A stretch of 47,593 nucleotides of DNA, taken from positions 1 through 47,593 of the IMG/VR virus record IMGVR_UViG_3300022836_000012; one strand, 5' to 3'. The position numbers and the translations under genes are program-made. This DNA is from a virus. Position 1 is the first letter of the stretch. Each line of letters opens with the position of its first letter. This document shows positions 1-7,576 of the stretch, in pieces. The notes under the pieces are model-generated. The model had not been told where the DNA came from. It did not search any database and saw nothing but the letters and a program-made list of their open reading frames with translations.

Positions 1-11
1 TTTGTCCACAT
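1..11 (-). CDS. 5' tip of a truncated minus-strand gene
   Basis: An ATG at 9-11 (minus strand) is preceded by GAGGAGA at suitable spacing, so a gene starts here and runs off the left edge. Only M-W-T is visible and no function can be assigned. Its leader carries the inverted repeat at 46-62. Confidence 0.55.
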
Positions 12-45
12 AGTAATTCTCCTCTGAGGTTGTTTCATAAACTGC

Positions 46-62
46 GTTAGAACGTCTCTAAC
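46..62. repeat. Inverted repeat in the leader of the truncated gene
   Basis: GTTAGA-ACGTC-TCTAAC is a perfect 6-bp inverted repeat. It lies about 35 bases upstream of the ATG at 11. It could be an operator or an mRNA leader hairpin; no poly-T tract follows it, so a terminator is unlikely. Confidence 0.4.
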
Positions 63-130
63 ACTTTTTACTTATGCATATTGTACTGGTAAAAATGGTA
101 AAAGTACATACTGAAAATCGTGTTTTACTA

Positions 131-823
131 CTACGTATTTTCTGTAGAGTAGTTGAGACGCAATATCTCCCACGTGTCACTAAAGCTGGTCACACTGTGA
201 ACTTTTTCTGCACGTAAACTAATGGTATGGTCATTGCCACCTGGGTCGGTCTTGTCACCAAAGAACACAAACGGCGACAGCACATCAGCAACCTGAGCTT
301 TGTCTTTGCCTTTTTGGTAAATGTCTATGCCTGTTTCACCTGCTACTGTGGCATCTATGTCCGGGAACATCTTGGTTATGGCTTCTGCTATTTCATACCG
401 CTCGCCGTTGTCTGTATCCCATTTTACATAGTCTGTACGTTGTGTTTTGTCTGCTCCGCGCCCTACTACACTAAAGTTACACAGACCTATCCTGTGTTCA
501 ATATGTGTGCCTGTACGGGTCGGATATGCGCTATATTCGAGCCATTCGTTTAAAAATAGTTCAAGATCTCCGCCTATGCGCCAGTCACTTTTGTGAACCA
601 GTTGTCCACGTACATATATGCTATTACCAGCACAATTGTAAACTGCGTTCACACTGTGGGCCACATCTTCACCAATCTGCTCTACTGTTTTAGCGTAATC
701 ACTTCCGGTGATCAAGTACACGTTCTTGTGTTTGATCCAATCCAGGAACCAACCCTTAAATGGGCCATACATTGTACTACGGCTAGGGGTAAGTGTGCCG
801 TCCACATCAAATACATAATTCAT
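131..823 (-). CDS. Eukaryotic-type phosphomannomutase-like HAD protein
   Basis: 230 aa. The N-terminus reads FDVDGTLTPSR (nucleophile D6, acid/base D8), followed by ITGSDY near residues 38-43 and FFGDKTDPGGNDH at 187-199. These three blocks and the NFSVVGR stretch near 116-122 match the alpha-phosphomannomutase (PMM1/PMM2) branch of the HAD superfamily, which interconverts mannose-6-phosphate and mannose-1-phosphate. Length is close to the usual 240-250 aa. It fits with the nucleotide-sugar genes at 33-36 kb, where it could supply GDP-mannose precursors. It has its own consensus promoter at 830-858. A related sugar phosphatase activity cannot be excluded, but the catalytic aspartates are intact. 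Confidence 0.82.
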   Translation of the reverse strand: MNYVFDVDGTLTPSRSTMYGPFKGWFLDWIKHKNVYLITGSDYAKTVEQIGEDVAHSVNAVYNCAGNSIYVRGQLVHKSDWRIGGDLELFLNEWLEYSAYPTRTGTHIEHRIGLCNFSVVGRGADKTQRTDYVKWDTDNGERYEIAEAITKMFPDIDATVAGETGIDIYQKGKDKAQVADVLSPFVFFGDKTDPGGNDHTISLRAEKVHSVTSFSDTWEILRLNYSTENT

Positions 824-829
824 AATATG

Positions 830-858
830 ATTATACTTGTATTAAAATGGTTAGTCAA
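830..858 (-). promoter_or_regulatory. Sigma70-type promoter for the phosphomannomutase-like gene
   Basis: TTGACT (853-858), a 17-bp spacer and TATAAT (830-835) on the minus strand. The -35 box begins directly after the T-run of the terminator at 859-885, so the upstream gene's terminator and this promoter are fused. Confidence 0.85.
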
Positions 859-885
859 TAAAAAAGGGCGACATTGCGCCGCCCT
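859..885 (-). terminator. Intrinsic terminator of the 894-1964 gene
   Basis: GGGCGGC-GCAAT-GTCGCCC (one G-T pair) followed by TTTTTT on the minus strand, just after the stop at 894. A near-identical copy lies at 2097-2125. Confidence 0.85.
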
Positions 886-893
886 TAATTGTA

Positions 894-1964
894 TTAGTCT
901 GCCATATAGACGCTTCTCAAAAGCTCAGAATACTCATTTGCAATAATTTCTTCTGTAATATCTTCGACAACTTCTTCGCCTTTGATAATGCAGTTCCAGC
1001 AATATGCTAGATAGTTAAGTACTACCGCACGGTTTTGTCCATAACCAATGTCATATGGTAGAGCATTGTGTGCGCCTACTGGATTTTGTACATTGCCTTT
1101 TACTAATGCATCGACTGCACTAGAACTAAAGTTACTGTCTTCGTATCCATACAGTTTAATATCTGTACTAGCAAGTTCATCAACAGTTTCTATCCATTCA
1201 TCACTACAATCCATTGCAAGTCCTGCTAGAATAGCAACACCTGTTGCAGGTTGTACGTGAAAGTGTCCATTACCTGGAGCATCTAGTTTATCCATAAGCA
1301 CTAATGCATCAGCAAGTTTGTCTACTTGATCGTGTAGATCTTTTACACCTGGAGTCTGGAACATGCTCTTGCCTCCATATGGACAACCTATATTAAGGGC
1401 TGTACCAATTGAACCTCTTTTTAGTTTTGAATTCTTAAAACGATCCAGCAAATTCTTAGCACGGAATGCGCCAGTAATTTTGTCTGCTTTTGTTTCAACA
1501 GCATCTACGCTGTCAATAATATAGTACAACGAACACGCTTCATATGGATCACTAATTTCGTATGTACGTACTGCAACTTCTTTTGGCACTGGAATTAACT
1601 TTACATTTGTGTTGACTACTTGTTCGTCTGAGTAATGCTTCTTCCAAATGTGCTGACGAGTGTTTCCGTCTAAAACATATGTCGAACCATTCTTAAAAAA
1701 TGCAGGTTTCGAAGTAGTTGGTCCTGTATAATGTAACAGGTCAACTTCTGCGTGTTTGTGCATTGCTTTAGTCAAGCGTGTTACTGCTTTCTTAGCACGA
1801 TGCTCTACATCACGGTTAATTGGAAATGTTGGAACTTTTAAGAACTCTATTAGATCTATCGTTGTGCTTTCTGACGGCATTGGGAAGTCTGTTAGTTCAA
1901 ATGTTGGTTCTTCTTGGAATTCAAATAGGTCATTAGAGACCACTGATAGGTTTGTGTTTGACAT
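894..1964 (-). CDS. ParB-like nuclease-fold protein, unknown role
   Basis: 356 aa. The segment YVLDGNTRQHIW, around residues 97-108, resembles the DGNtR/DGxHR motif of ParB/Srx-fold proteins, which often bind a nucleotide or DNA. The rest is not recognised; it is largely helical with an acidic N-terminus. The start is supported by AAGGAG upstream. The gene stands alone between its own promoter (2047-2075) and terminator (859-885), with two leader hairpins. A second DGQH-type protein is encoded at 9510-10643, so the phage may carry two members of one broad family. The ParB link rests on one motif and is tentative. Confidence 0.6.
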   Translation of the reverse strand: MSNTNLSVVSNDLFEFQEEPTFELTDFPMPSESTTIDLIEFLKVPTFPINRDVEHRAKKAVTRLTKAMHKHAEVDLLHYTGPTTSKPAFFKNGSTYVLDGNTRQHIWKKHYSDEQVVNTNVKLIPVPKEVAVRTYEISDPYEACSLYYIIDSVDAVETKADKITGAFRAKNLLDRFKNSKLKRGSIGTALNIGCPYGGKSMFQTPGVKDLHDQVDKLADALVLMDKLDAPGNGHFHVQPATGVAILAGLAMDCSDEWIETVDELASTDIKLYGYEDSNFSSSAVDALVKGNVQNPVGAHNALPYDIGYGQNRAVVLNYLAYCWNCIIKGEEVVEDITEEIIANEYSELLRSVYMAD

Positions 1965-1991
1965 AATTATCTCCTTAAGTTATCTTCAAAC

Positions 1992-2041
1992 ATGTAACAA
2001 TGACCTCAGTCATTTTACATTTGGTAGGTCTTATACCTACC
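1992..2041 (-). promoter_or_regulatory. Structured 5' leader with two tandem hairpins
   Basis: Two inverted repeats lie between promoter and start codon: 1992-2020 (13-bp arms around CTCA, one mismatch) and 2023-2041 (GGTAGGT-CTTAT-ACCTACC, perfect). Both fall in the transcribed leader. They could stabilise the mRNA, form an operator pair, or act in attenuation. The Shine-Dalgarno sequence lies outside both. Confidence 0.55.
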
Positions 2042-2046
2042 TTAGT

Positions 2047-2075
2047 ATATTAAAGTTTTTGCGAAGAGAAGTCAA
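2047..2075 (-). promoter_or_regulatory. Sigma70-type promoter for the 894-1964 gene
   Basis: TTGACT (2070-2075), a 17-bp spacer and TAATAT (2047-2052), minus strand. A second possible -35 (TTGACT, 2091-2096) overlaps the end of the preceding terminator. Confidence 0.65.
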
Positions 2076-2096
2076 TCTTTTTGGTAAAAAAGTCAA

Positions 2097-2125
2097 TAAA
2101 AAAGGGCGACATTGCGCCGCCCTTT
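2097..2125 (-). terminator. Intrinsic terminator of the 2149-2418 gene
   Basis: The same GGGCGGC-GCAAT-GTCGCCC hairpin plus T-run as at 859-885. In both copies the T-run leads straight into ATTGACT, which starts or flanks the next promoter. Confidence 0.85.
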
Positions 2126-2148
2126 ACTTGCCTCAAGTTGGATTAGAA

Positions 2149-2418
2149 TTAATCAACGAGACCCATTTGCATGGCACGGTATCCAGCAGCCACCAACTTG
2201 CGGCTTGCTCGACCATGTGCATATTCGGTGACCCGAACGCCATTTCCAGCTTTTCGTGTGTTCGCATAGATTGGAAATCCTGCGTAACGAATATCACTCA
2301 CGGTAGCCGTCGGGTTCTTAATTGCGAACCGCTTTGTAATCTGACTAGCGGAAAGTGACTCACCGTCAAGGACGAGAGCTTTGAATAATTTGCCTTGCTT
2401 TGTTTTTAGATTAAACAA
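2149..2418 (-). CDS. Small helix-turn-helix DNA-binding protein
   Basis: 89 aa. The sequence SASQITKRFAIKNPTATVSD, about residues 22-41, reads as a winged-helix/HTH recognition unit: a helix starting at LSASQI, a turn, and a second helix at TATVSDIRYAG. The C-terminal half is basic. It is probably a phage transcription regulator. It has a very strong promoter (2464-2492) with a perfect 17-bp palindrome over the expected transcription start, so it may control its own gene. The terminator is at 2097-2125. The target sites are inferred, not shown. Confidence 0.65.
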   Translation of the reverse strand: MFNLKTKQGKLFKALVLDGESLSASQITKRFAIKNPTATVSDIRYAGFPIYANTRKAGNGVRVTEYAHGRASRKLVAAGYRAMQMGLVD

Positions 2419-2440
2419 TATATTTCTCCTGTTAATTTAA

Positions 2441-2457
2441 ATGCTACACTGTAGCAT
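2441..2457. promoter_or_regulatory. Perfect palindromic operator candidate
   Basis: ATGCTACA-C-TGTAGCAT is a perfect 17-bp palindrome just downstream of the -10 box at 2464-2469, where the transcript should start. Its position suits a repressor site, possibly for the HTH protein encoded immediately downstream. Confidence 0.6.
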
Positions 2458-2463
2458 GCCTAT

Positions 2464-2492
2464 AGTATAGGCAACTCTTAACACATTGTCAA
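2464..2492 (-). promoter_or_regulatory. Sigma70-type promoter for the HTH gene
   Basis: TTGACA (2487-2492), 17-bp spacer, TATACT (2464-2469) on the minus strand. A short inverted repeat (AGAGTA/TACTCT) overlaps the -35 box and the end of the gene at 2501. Confidence 0.85.
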
Positions 2493-2500
2493 GAGTATTC

Positions 2501-2662
2501 CTACTCTGATTTAACCAAAGTCCAAATACCATACAGGATTGCGGCATAAGACACAATTGTGGCAAGTGGGCTAAAGATCAAAACAACTACACCAACGGCA
2601 ATAAGTGCTACGCCGTCTAAACTAGTGCGTTCTGCAAAACGATCTTGGATCCAATCTAACAT
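2501..2662 (-). CDS. Small membrane protein, 53 aa
   Basis: The ATG at 2660-2662 is preceded by TTAAGGAGAAA. The product starts MLDWIQDRFAERTSLDG and then has two hydrophobic stretches (about residues 18-30 and 33-48) ending WTLVKSE. It is a small inner-membrane protein of the kind common in T4-like phages; no function is known. It follows the DUF2693 gene by 10 bases and is probably co-transcribed with it. Confidence 0.75.
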   Translation of the reverse strand: MLDWIQDRFAERTSLDGVALIAVGVVVLIFSPLATIVSYAAILYGIWTLVKSE

Positions 2663-2672
2663 AGTTTTCTCC

Positions 2673-2966
2673 TTAAGGTTGAATTGGTGCTACTTCTACT
2701 ACATTGGCTAGTTTAAAACTACGCCAGCCATTTTTATCAGTACACCACACTGACAAATTCTCTGTGTTTGTTTTACGTTCTGTTTTTTCTTCGTCTTCTA
2801 CTACCTTTTGTGGTGGTAGCATGTCTGTGTTAAGTGTACAAGGCATCTCTCTTGTTTCACCATTAATCTTAGTAAAGGTAACACGGTATACACCTTCACT
2901 CAACATGGATTTGATAATGTCTCTTCTTTGATCTACTGTTTCTTCATTAAACTTAACTGTGTTCAT
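2673..2966 (-). CDS. DUF2693-like phage protein
   Basis: 97 aa. The pattern EGVYRVTFTKINGETREMPCTLN (described by position, about residues 25-47) is the small beta-barrel core typical of DUF2693 proteins in T4-like phages. These are assumed to be SH3-like but have no known role. The middle is a charged linker (EDEEKTERK) and the C-terminus, WCTDKNGWRSFKLANV, resembles the end of the same family. It leads a two-gene unit with the membrane protein at 2501. Confidence 0.7.
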   Translation of the reverse strand: MNTVKFNEETVDQRRDIIKSMLSEGVYRVTFTKINGETREMPCTLNTDMLPPQKVVEDEEKTERKTNTENLSVWCTDKNGWRSFKLANVVEVAPIQP

Positions 2967-2990
2967 ATATGCCTCTTAATAGTTTCGACA

Positions 2991-3019
2991 AGTATAGCAC
3001 AATATAAATAGAAATGCAA
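2991..3019 (-). promoter_or_regulatory. Sigma70-type promoter for the DUF2693 gene
   Basis: TTGCAT (3014-3019), 17-bp spacer, TATACT (2991-2996), minus strand. It overlaps the divergent late box at 3003-3010, so the two promoters would compete for the same DNA. Confidence 0.6.
3003..3010 (+). promoter_or_regulatory. T4-type late promoter box (TATAAATA)
   Basis: An exact TATAAATA lies 8 bases before the ATG of the radical SAM gene at 3019. With the T4 rule (+1 about six bases after the box) the mRNA would have a leader of only about 3 bases. No Shine-Dalgarno sequence is visible. Confidence 0.6.
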
Positions 3020-4173
3020 TGAATAACTACTTTTGTGTTTTACCATTTTATGCCAAAGAATTCAAGAAGCCCGAGACTACTCCTTGTTGTCTATTACCTA
3101 CAGGAACCAATGTCGAACAAGTAAAACGTGACATGCTGGGTGGCCAGCGTAGCTCCGCCTGTAGTAAATGTTGGCACTTAGAAGATCGAGGTGCTAAGAG
3201 TGATAGACAAATTAAAAATGAGATCTTTGACTTCTATGCAGACAAAGATATCAATGCCGTTGAAGCTGAATGCAGAGACGACAATTACAGCACCAGAATC
3301 GTTAAACTGCACACATCCAATCTTTGTAATAGCACTTGTGTAACTTGTAATGGTCTTGCCAGTAGTCTTTGGGCCAACCTCAGAAGTGACGATGGATCAT
3401 ATTTGTTAAACGAAACCCAGGAAAGATTGCGTAGTCTGGACCCAGATGATAATGCAGGTGCTAAAGTTTGGTCGGAACATTTAGAATGGTTAAAAGGTAA
3501 AGCACAACAAAAAGAAACCTACATTAACTTTGTACCAAAAAATGTGTTTGATGATATCAATTACAAAGATCTAGTAATGTTGTCATTTGTTGGAGGCGAA
3601 CCTCTATTAGAGAAGAAAAACTTTCAGGCATTGGAACAACTATTAAAGCACAATAATACCAACTGTTTTATAAGTTTGGTTAGTAACGGTAGTGTTGTGC
3701 TGACTGATGATCAAAAAAATATATTGTCACAGTTTAGAAATGTTAATATATGCCTCAGCATAGACGGTATAGAAAAACGCTTTGAATATATGCGGCATCC
3801 GTTGAAGTGGTCAGTACTGCTTGATAATATTAAATTCTTTAGAGAACTAAACTATATGTTGAGTGTAAGTTACCTAGTTAGTAATGTAAACGTTATGTAC
3901 TATAAAGAAACTGTTGAATGGTTCAACAGTCAGAAGTTACCTTTCAATCATAATATGGTTTTCGATCCTCCTTACTTCTCTCCATATGCACTACCTATAG
4001 AGGTAAAAAATAGTATAGATCTTTCTTCTATACCCAAGGTCCAAGGGGGAAAAGACTTGGCTAACTTCCGTTTGGCTATTAAGGAACTGCAGGAACAAGA
4101 TCGATTGAAAAATATAAGTCTAAAGGACTATATGCCTGAATTCTATAATATAGCTAAAAGATATCAAGTTTAA
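3019..4173 (+). CDS. Twitch-type radical SAM protein (1)
   Basis: 384 aa. The radical SAM CxxxCxxC motif is C103-NST-C107-VT-C110. FVGGEPLLEK follows, the SAM-binding GGEP motif. The N-terminal part carries further cysteines (CC at 23-24, CSKC at 48-51), typical of twitch/SPASM-like proteins that hold an extra Fe-S cluster. The family uses an adenosyl radical to modify peptides or small molecules; the substrate here is unknown. It is one of three such proteins in the window (others at 12401 and 28675) and one of the few plus-strand genes. It is read from a late-type promoter and ends overlapping the convergent gene at 4170. Confidence 0.85.
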   Translation: MNNYFCVLPFYAKEFKKPETTPCCLLPTGTNVEQVKRDMLGGQRSSACSKCWHLEDRGAKSDRQIKNEIFDFYADKDINAVEAECRDDNYSTRIVKLHTSNLCNSTCVTCNGLASSLWANLRSDDGSYLLNETQERLRSLDPDDNAGAKVWSEHLEWLKGKAQQKETYINFVPKNVFDDINYKDLVMLSFVGGEPLLEKKNFQALEQLLKHNNTNCFISLVSNGSVVLTDDQKNILSQFRNVNICLSIDGIEKRFEYMRHPLKWSVLLDNIKFFRELNYMLSVSYLVSNVNVMYYKETVEWFNSQKLPFNHNMVFDPPYFSPYALPIEVKNSIDLSSIPKVQGGKDLANFRLAIKELQEQDRLKNISLKDYMPEFYNIAKRYQV

Positions 4174-4415
4174 TAGTCATGTTTACCTTTTAGTTCGCTT
4201 AACAAAATACCCTTGCTTCGTTCTATGTCTTCTTCATGCTTAACTTCTAACATAGTATGAGCAAAGATTTCAACAAAGTCCACAATTGCTTGCTTGCCTT
4301 TGTCCGAAAAGTGACTATATTCTTTACCAACTGAGCTGTGGTAATAGTAATCGGGGTCACTTACTAAGTCTAGTAAGGCCGCGTACACAGTTAATCTAAG
4401 CAAAGGTTTATCCAT
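4170..4415 (-). CDS. Unknown protein, 81 aa
   Basis: Not recognised. The ATG at 4415 was chosen because GGAAGG precedes it; the open frame continues to 4487. The product starts MDKPLLRLTVYAALLDLV and is mostly helical with an acidic middle. It overlaps the stop of the gene at 4408 and is convergent with the radical SAM gene, sharing 4 bases. Confidence 0.6.
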   Translation of the reverse strand: MDKPLLRLTVYAALLDLVSDPDYYYHSSVGKEYSHFSDKGKQAIVDFVEIFAHTMLEVKHEEDIERSKGILLSELKGKHDY

Positions 4416-4962
4416 TAATTGATACCTTCCATAAATTCGGTAGAATTTCTTGCATATGTAAATTGGTTTTTTGTTTAACCAAGTCAATTAGTTTAAATTT
4501 TAAATGATTATGCAATATTAATTTCGGATCGAAGTTCAGTACTAATAAACTTTTAGTCCACGTGTTCAGGAAATGCACAAAATCATTTACGCTTTTGTAT
4601 TTCAAACTTACTGGATGTCTAAGAATTATCGGATCAGAATCACTAATATAAGCAGGTCTATGCTTTGCTATATTATTTTCTATTAGGCAATCATGGTAAT
4701 ACTGTTTAGCAATAGTATCAGACTCTATACAAGTTGTGTTGAAGCCAAAGTCTTGTAAATACCATCCCGCAAAGTCAACCACAGTGATATTTTTGTCTAG
4801 AATATTATTTGTAATCCAGATGTCAATATTATCCAACGGAAAAGCGGAACCAAATCTGGTCTTTCTCCATAGCAACACGCTAGGTCTTGCAATGTGAAAC
4901 AGTCTGAACTGTTGTGTTCGGGAAAGACCACCAGCAGTAGAGTAGGATTTTATTATTTGCAT
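4408..4962 (-). CDS. Unknown protein, 184 aa
   Basis: Not recognised. The ATG at 4962 overlaps the end of the upstream gene (stop at 4953); a TTG at 4974 in the same frame is possible. The product is rich in aromatic and hydrophobic residues without a signal peptide. The 4953-4408-4170 trio is tightly overlapped and is likely one translation unit. Confidence 0.6.
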   Translation of the reverse strand: MQIIKSYSTAGGLSRTQQFRLFHIARPSVLLWRKTRFGSAFPLDNIDIWITNNILDKNITVVDFAGWYLQDFGFNTTCIESDTIAKQYYHDCLIENNIAKHRPAYISDSDPIILRHPVSLKYKSVNDFVHFLNTWTKSLLVLNFDPKLILHNHLKFKLIDLVKQKTNLHMQEILPNLWKVSING

Positions 4963-5465
4963 AGGCCGTAACAATCCATTGGATGTGCAAATACCATATG
5001 GTTACCGTCGACCCTATTAAAGGTGTGTAGTCTTTTAAACCTAGGATCACAATGTTTCATAATTAGGTCCAACGATTGTTCTATGCTGTCAGGTAACTCG
5101 AAGTCTATATTATGCTCTCTAATAGTAAACCTATTAATACCAACATAAGCCGTACTGGCATTTTGCACTAAGTTTCTAATCCTGTGTACCAACGTCCTAG
5201 TAGTCGTTACAGCAATGCCATTTCCAAAAACAATTATGCCGTTGTAATTAACTTGTTTATCAATGTTTACGTGTTTCCTACAAATATTATAGAAAAGTCC
5301 TTTTTCTGCTCGCCAAGTCCAATGTACACCAGGGAATTGGCTAACAAAGTCTAACATTATTTTTTCCTGCTCTAGTACAGTATCTTGTTTGTATTCATTG
5401 AGACTCAGTACTTGGCGATCTCGCCAAGTATCCAGATCTGGGTTATTATGTCTTTCGGGTATCAT
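4953..5465 (-). CDS. Unknown protein, about 170 aa
   Basis: Not recognised. The first ATG is at 5465 (MIPERHNNPDL); the frame can also start at a TTG at 5498, adding 11 residues. Neither has a good Shine-Dalgarno sequence. The product is basic and soluble-looking, with a VFGNGIAVTTTRTLVHRIR stretch near the middle. It heads the overlapping trio that ends at 4170. Confidence 0.6.
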   Translation of the reverse strand: MIPERHNNPDLDTWRDRQVLSLNEYKQDTVLEQEKIMLDFVSQFPGVHWTWRAEKGLFYNICRKHVNIDKQVNYNGIIVFGNGIAVTTTRTLVHRIRNLVQNASTAYVGINRFTIREHNIDFELPDSIEQSLDLIMKHCDPRFKRLHTFNRVDGNHMVFAHPMDCYGLCK

Positions 5466-5512
5466 TGTGATAGGTCGGGCACTTGCCGTTTCTGACAAGG
5501 CCCATTGCTTAC

Positions 5513-5761
5513 TTAGCCATCTAAATCCATTGGATCTCCGTCTTGCGTTTCACGTAAGAAGTCTCGGTACTTCCATTGCACCATGCCAATACTAAGGTCC
5601 ACTATGATAGCAACTGCAAATCCAAAGAACCAATACGCAGGATTTCCAAATGCCAATGATCCAAAGAATGCAATACCAATAAACAACGACATCCTGGTTA
5701 CTTCATCTCTGAGACTGATACCACCGATACACCATTTAATAAACTCAATATACTTACTCAT
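5513..5761 (-). CDS. Small two-pass membrane protein
   Basis: 82 aa with two hydrophobic segments (about residues 25-38 and 43-60) and a charged C-terminus (RETQDGDPMDLDG). AAGGAA precedes the ATG, and its start overlaps the ligase stop (ATGA), so it is translationally coupled to the ligase. Function unknown; a holin-like role is possible but nothing specific supports it. Confidence 0.7.
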   Translation of the reverse strand: MSKYIEFIKWCIGGISLRDEVTRMSLFIGIAFFGSLAFGNPAYWFFGFAVAIIVDLSIGMVQWKYRDFLRETQDGDPMDLDG

Positions 5762-7131
5762 ACTTTTTCCTTAATGTTAAATCCACGGAATCTTAAGAAC
5801 CGTGGGAATCGTAAACTGAAAGTACCATCCTGATTTTGTGTTACTGCGTCAGCACGTACTTCCACCAAATGATTAATAATAGAATCTCGTCCTTGCCAAA
5901 ATTCATCGCGGTCAGCATCTGTGAATCCACTTCCCACATTAACTTGGATTTCCTTCCCATCATCTTCCCCCTGACAGACAAATGCACCTAGTCTGCCTTC
6001 GTTTCTCCCCGTGCCTTGCTCTATCTCAGTTACTTCTAAGGTAACTTCAATAAACGGTTTGGCTTTCAACCAAGCATGACTGCGTTTACATTCATAAGGT
6101 GCATCTATGTCCTTAATCATTACGCCTTCGTAGCCACCATCCACAGCCGCTTTATTAAGTTCCACAAAACGGCTTTGTCCTTGTTGTGTATTTAAATCTA
6201 AAGTTTCCCAATCTAAAACTTCTACATTAGGTAACTGTTGACTGTTTGACTTGACCCATGCTTTAACCATAGCACTTCGCTCGTGCTGTGGCTTGTCCCA
6301 CAAACCTTTACTAAAGAACCCTGCAGGGATCATATCAAATAAGTGTAGTACAGCATCATTTGCCGCAACGTTATCTTTGCGGTGTACCTGTTTCATTAAG
6401 TCTTGGAAGTTAGCACTCATTACTTCTCCATCTAACACCATAGGAATATCAAATGACACTTGTCTGACTACTGCACTGATCTGTTCGCAGATATGTCCGA
6501 AGTTATGAAACTGTTTACCATTACGACTAAACATTTCAACAACGCCATTGGGCTTTACAAAAGTAATAACCCTAACACCATCTAGTTTAACTTCAATTTG
6601 TTTTTCACCAGCCATCTTCTTTTCGTGGTTGGCACTGTCGTGTGCTAGTTGGCAAGTGAATACCGGTACAGCATACTCAGGACGCTTTTGTTTTTTAGCC
6701 ACGGTGTTTACTGTCTTTTCTGACACACCACAACGAAGATCCTTAATAAGGATACGTCTATAGAACTTGTTCCATTGTTCTTGTGTAGCAACATCCATGC
6801 ACAACTGAATAGCATCACGTGCCGCATGGCCCGTAAGAACTCTGGCATTGAGCTCATGTGCTAGGTCTAAGAAAACGTCCCAAGTTAACCCTTGTCCTTC
6901 ATTCTGGCTTTTTTCAGGAACCTGTTTAACACCAAATGTGTATAACTTGTCCAAACACATTTTAAGACCCGCAAAGAACTCGTCCAAGCCTTGGTTCATT
7001 GCGTCTGCCAGCACAGCCTCTTTGGCAAGTCTGCTATTGTCTGCTTCTAGCCTGGCAATAATGTCCTGTGGTTGTGTTCTCATCATTTCACATCCAGTTG
7101 CTTTTTGATATTGATTATGGTCACCGCTCAT
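5758..7131 (-). CDS. ATP-dependent DNA ligase
   Basis: 457 aa, the size of T4 gp30. The adenylation motif is KLDGVR at 182-187 (nucleophile K182). Motif III is FSRNGK (201-206), motif IV LDGEV (233-237), motif V EGVMIK (335-340), and the following lysine motif is WLKAKP (354-359). The last third, with LGAFVCQ and NVGSGFTDADR, is the OB-fold domain. The enzyme seals nicks in duplex DNA during phage replication and repair. It is coupled to the small genes on both sides by TAATG and ATGA overlaps. All catalytic motifs are intact. Confidence 0.95.
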   Translation of the reverse strand: MSGDHNQYQKATGCEMMRTQPQDIIARLEADNSRLAKEAVLADAMNQGLDEFFAGLKMCLDKLYTFGVKQVPEKSQNEGQGLTWDVFLDLAHELNARVLTGHAARDAIQLCMDVATQEQWNKFYRRILIKDLRCGVSEKTVNTVAKKQKRPEYAVPVFTCQLAHDSANHEKKMAGEKQIEVKLDGVRVITFVKPNGVVEMFSRNGKQFHNFGHICEQISAVVRQVSFDIPMVLDGEVMSANFQDLMKQVHRKDNVAANDAVLHLFDMIPAGFFSKGLWDKPQHERSAMVKAWVKSNSQQLPNVEVLDWETLDLNTQQGQSRFVELNKAAVDGGYEGVMIKDIDAPYECKRSHAWLKAKPFIEVTLEVTEIEQGTGRNEGRLGAFVCQGEDDGKEIQVNVGSGFTDADRDEFWQGRDSIINHLVEVRADAVTQNQDGTFSLRFPRFLRFRGFNIKEKV

Positions 7132-7319
7132 TATTCAATCTCCCACATAAGAACATCACCCTTACCTGTAAATACCCACCAGGCCATTTTTAATCGTTTT
7201 CTGATATTGATCCCGGGCCAACTCATAGGTCTCACACATTTCCAAAAACCAAGACTATCAGGACTGCGGACACTCCAGTTGTTGATTTCATCAGCGACAT
7301 AGAATCTAGGTGTTCTCAT
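7131..7319 (-). CDS. Unknown small protein, 62 aa
   Basis: Not recognised. It is rich in Trp and Arg (VRSPDSLGFWKCVRPMSWPG). The start overlaps the stop of the upstream gene and its stop overlaps the ligase start, so it is held in the operon by coupling. The frame is short but the tight overlaps support it. Confidence 0.6.
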   Translation of the reverse strand: MRTPRFYVADEINNWSVRSPDSLGFWKCVRPMSWPGINIRKRLKMAWWVFTGKGDVLMWEIE

Positions 7320-7576
7320 TCTTCAACCCCAAGATGTTCTTTAATCATGTCACCGATATCTCTAATACTGGATCTCAGCCATTCGCCGTCACTGAATTTT
7401 GACGCACCTACATCAATAAACATGACACATTCCCGAACAATCAACTCGGCGAACTTTTCTAATTCTAAATATGGGGTATTCTCAAGCGTACCGTTTCCAT
7501 ATTCTGCGGCGTGGTCTTTGAGTATTTCAAGCATGCCGGACTTGTTAGCAATTTCCATAATTAATTCTTTATTCAT
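7316..7576 (-). CDS. Conserved phage protein, 86 aa
   Basis: The product begins MNKELIMEIANKSG and contains LEKFAELIVRECVMF and a C-terminal IKEHLGVEE. This pattern is frequent among small proteins of T4-like and other large phages, but no function is known to me. It overlaps the genes on both sides by 4 bases. Confidence 0.75.
   Translation of the reverse strand: MNKELIMEIANKSGMLEILKDHAAEYGNGTLENTPYLELEKFAELIVRECVMFIDVGASKFSDGEWLRSSIRDIGDMIKEHLGVEE

Noticed and set aside
5466-5498. TTG start at 5498 for the 4953 gene
   Set aside because: Neither start has a ribosome-binding site; the ATG at 5465 is the simpler choice, so the longer form is only mentioned.
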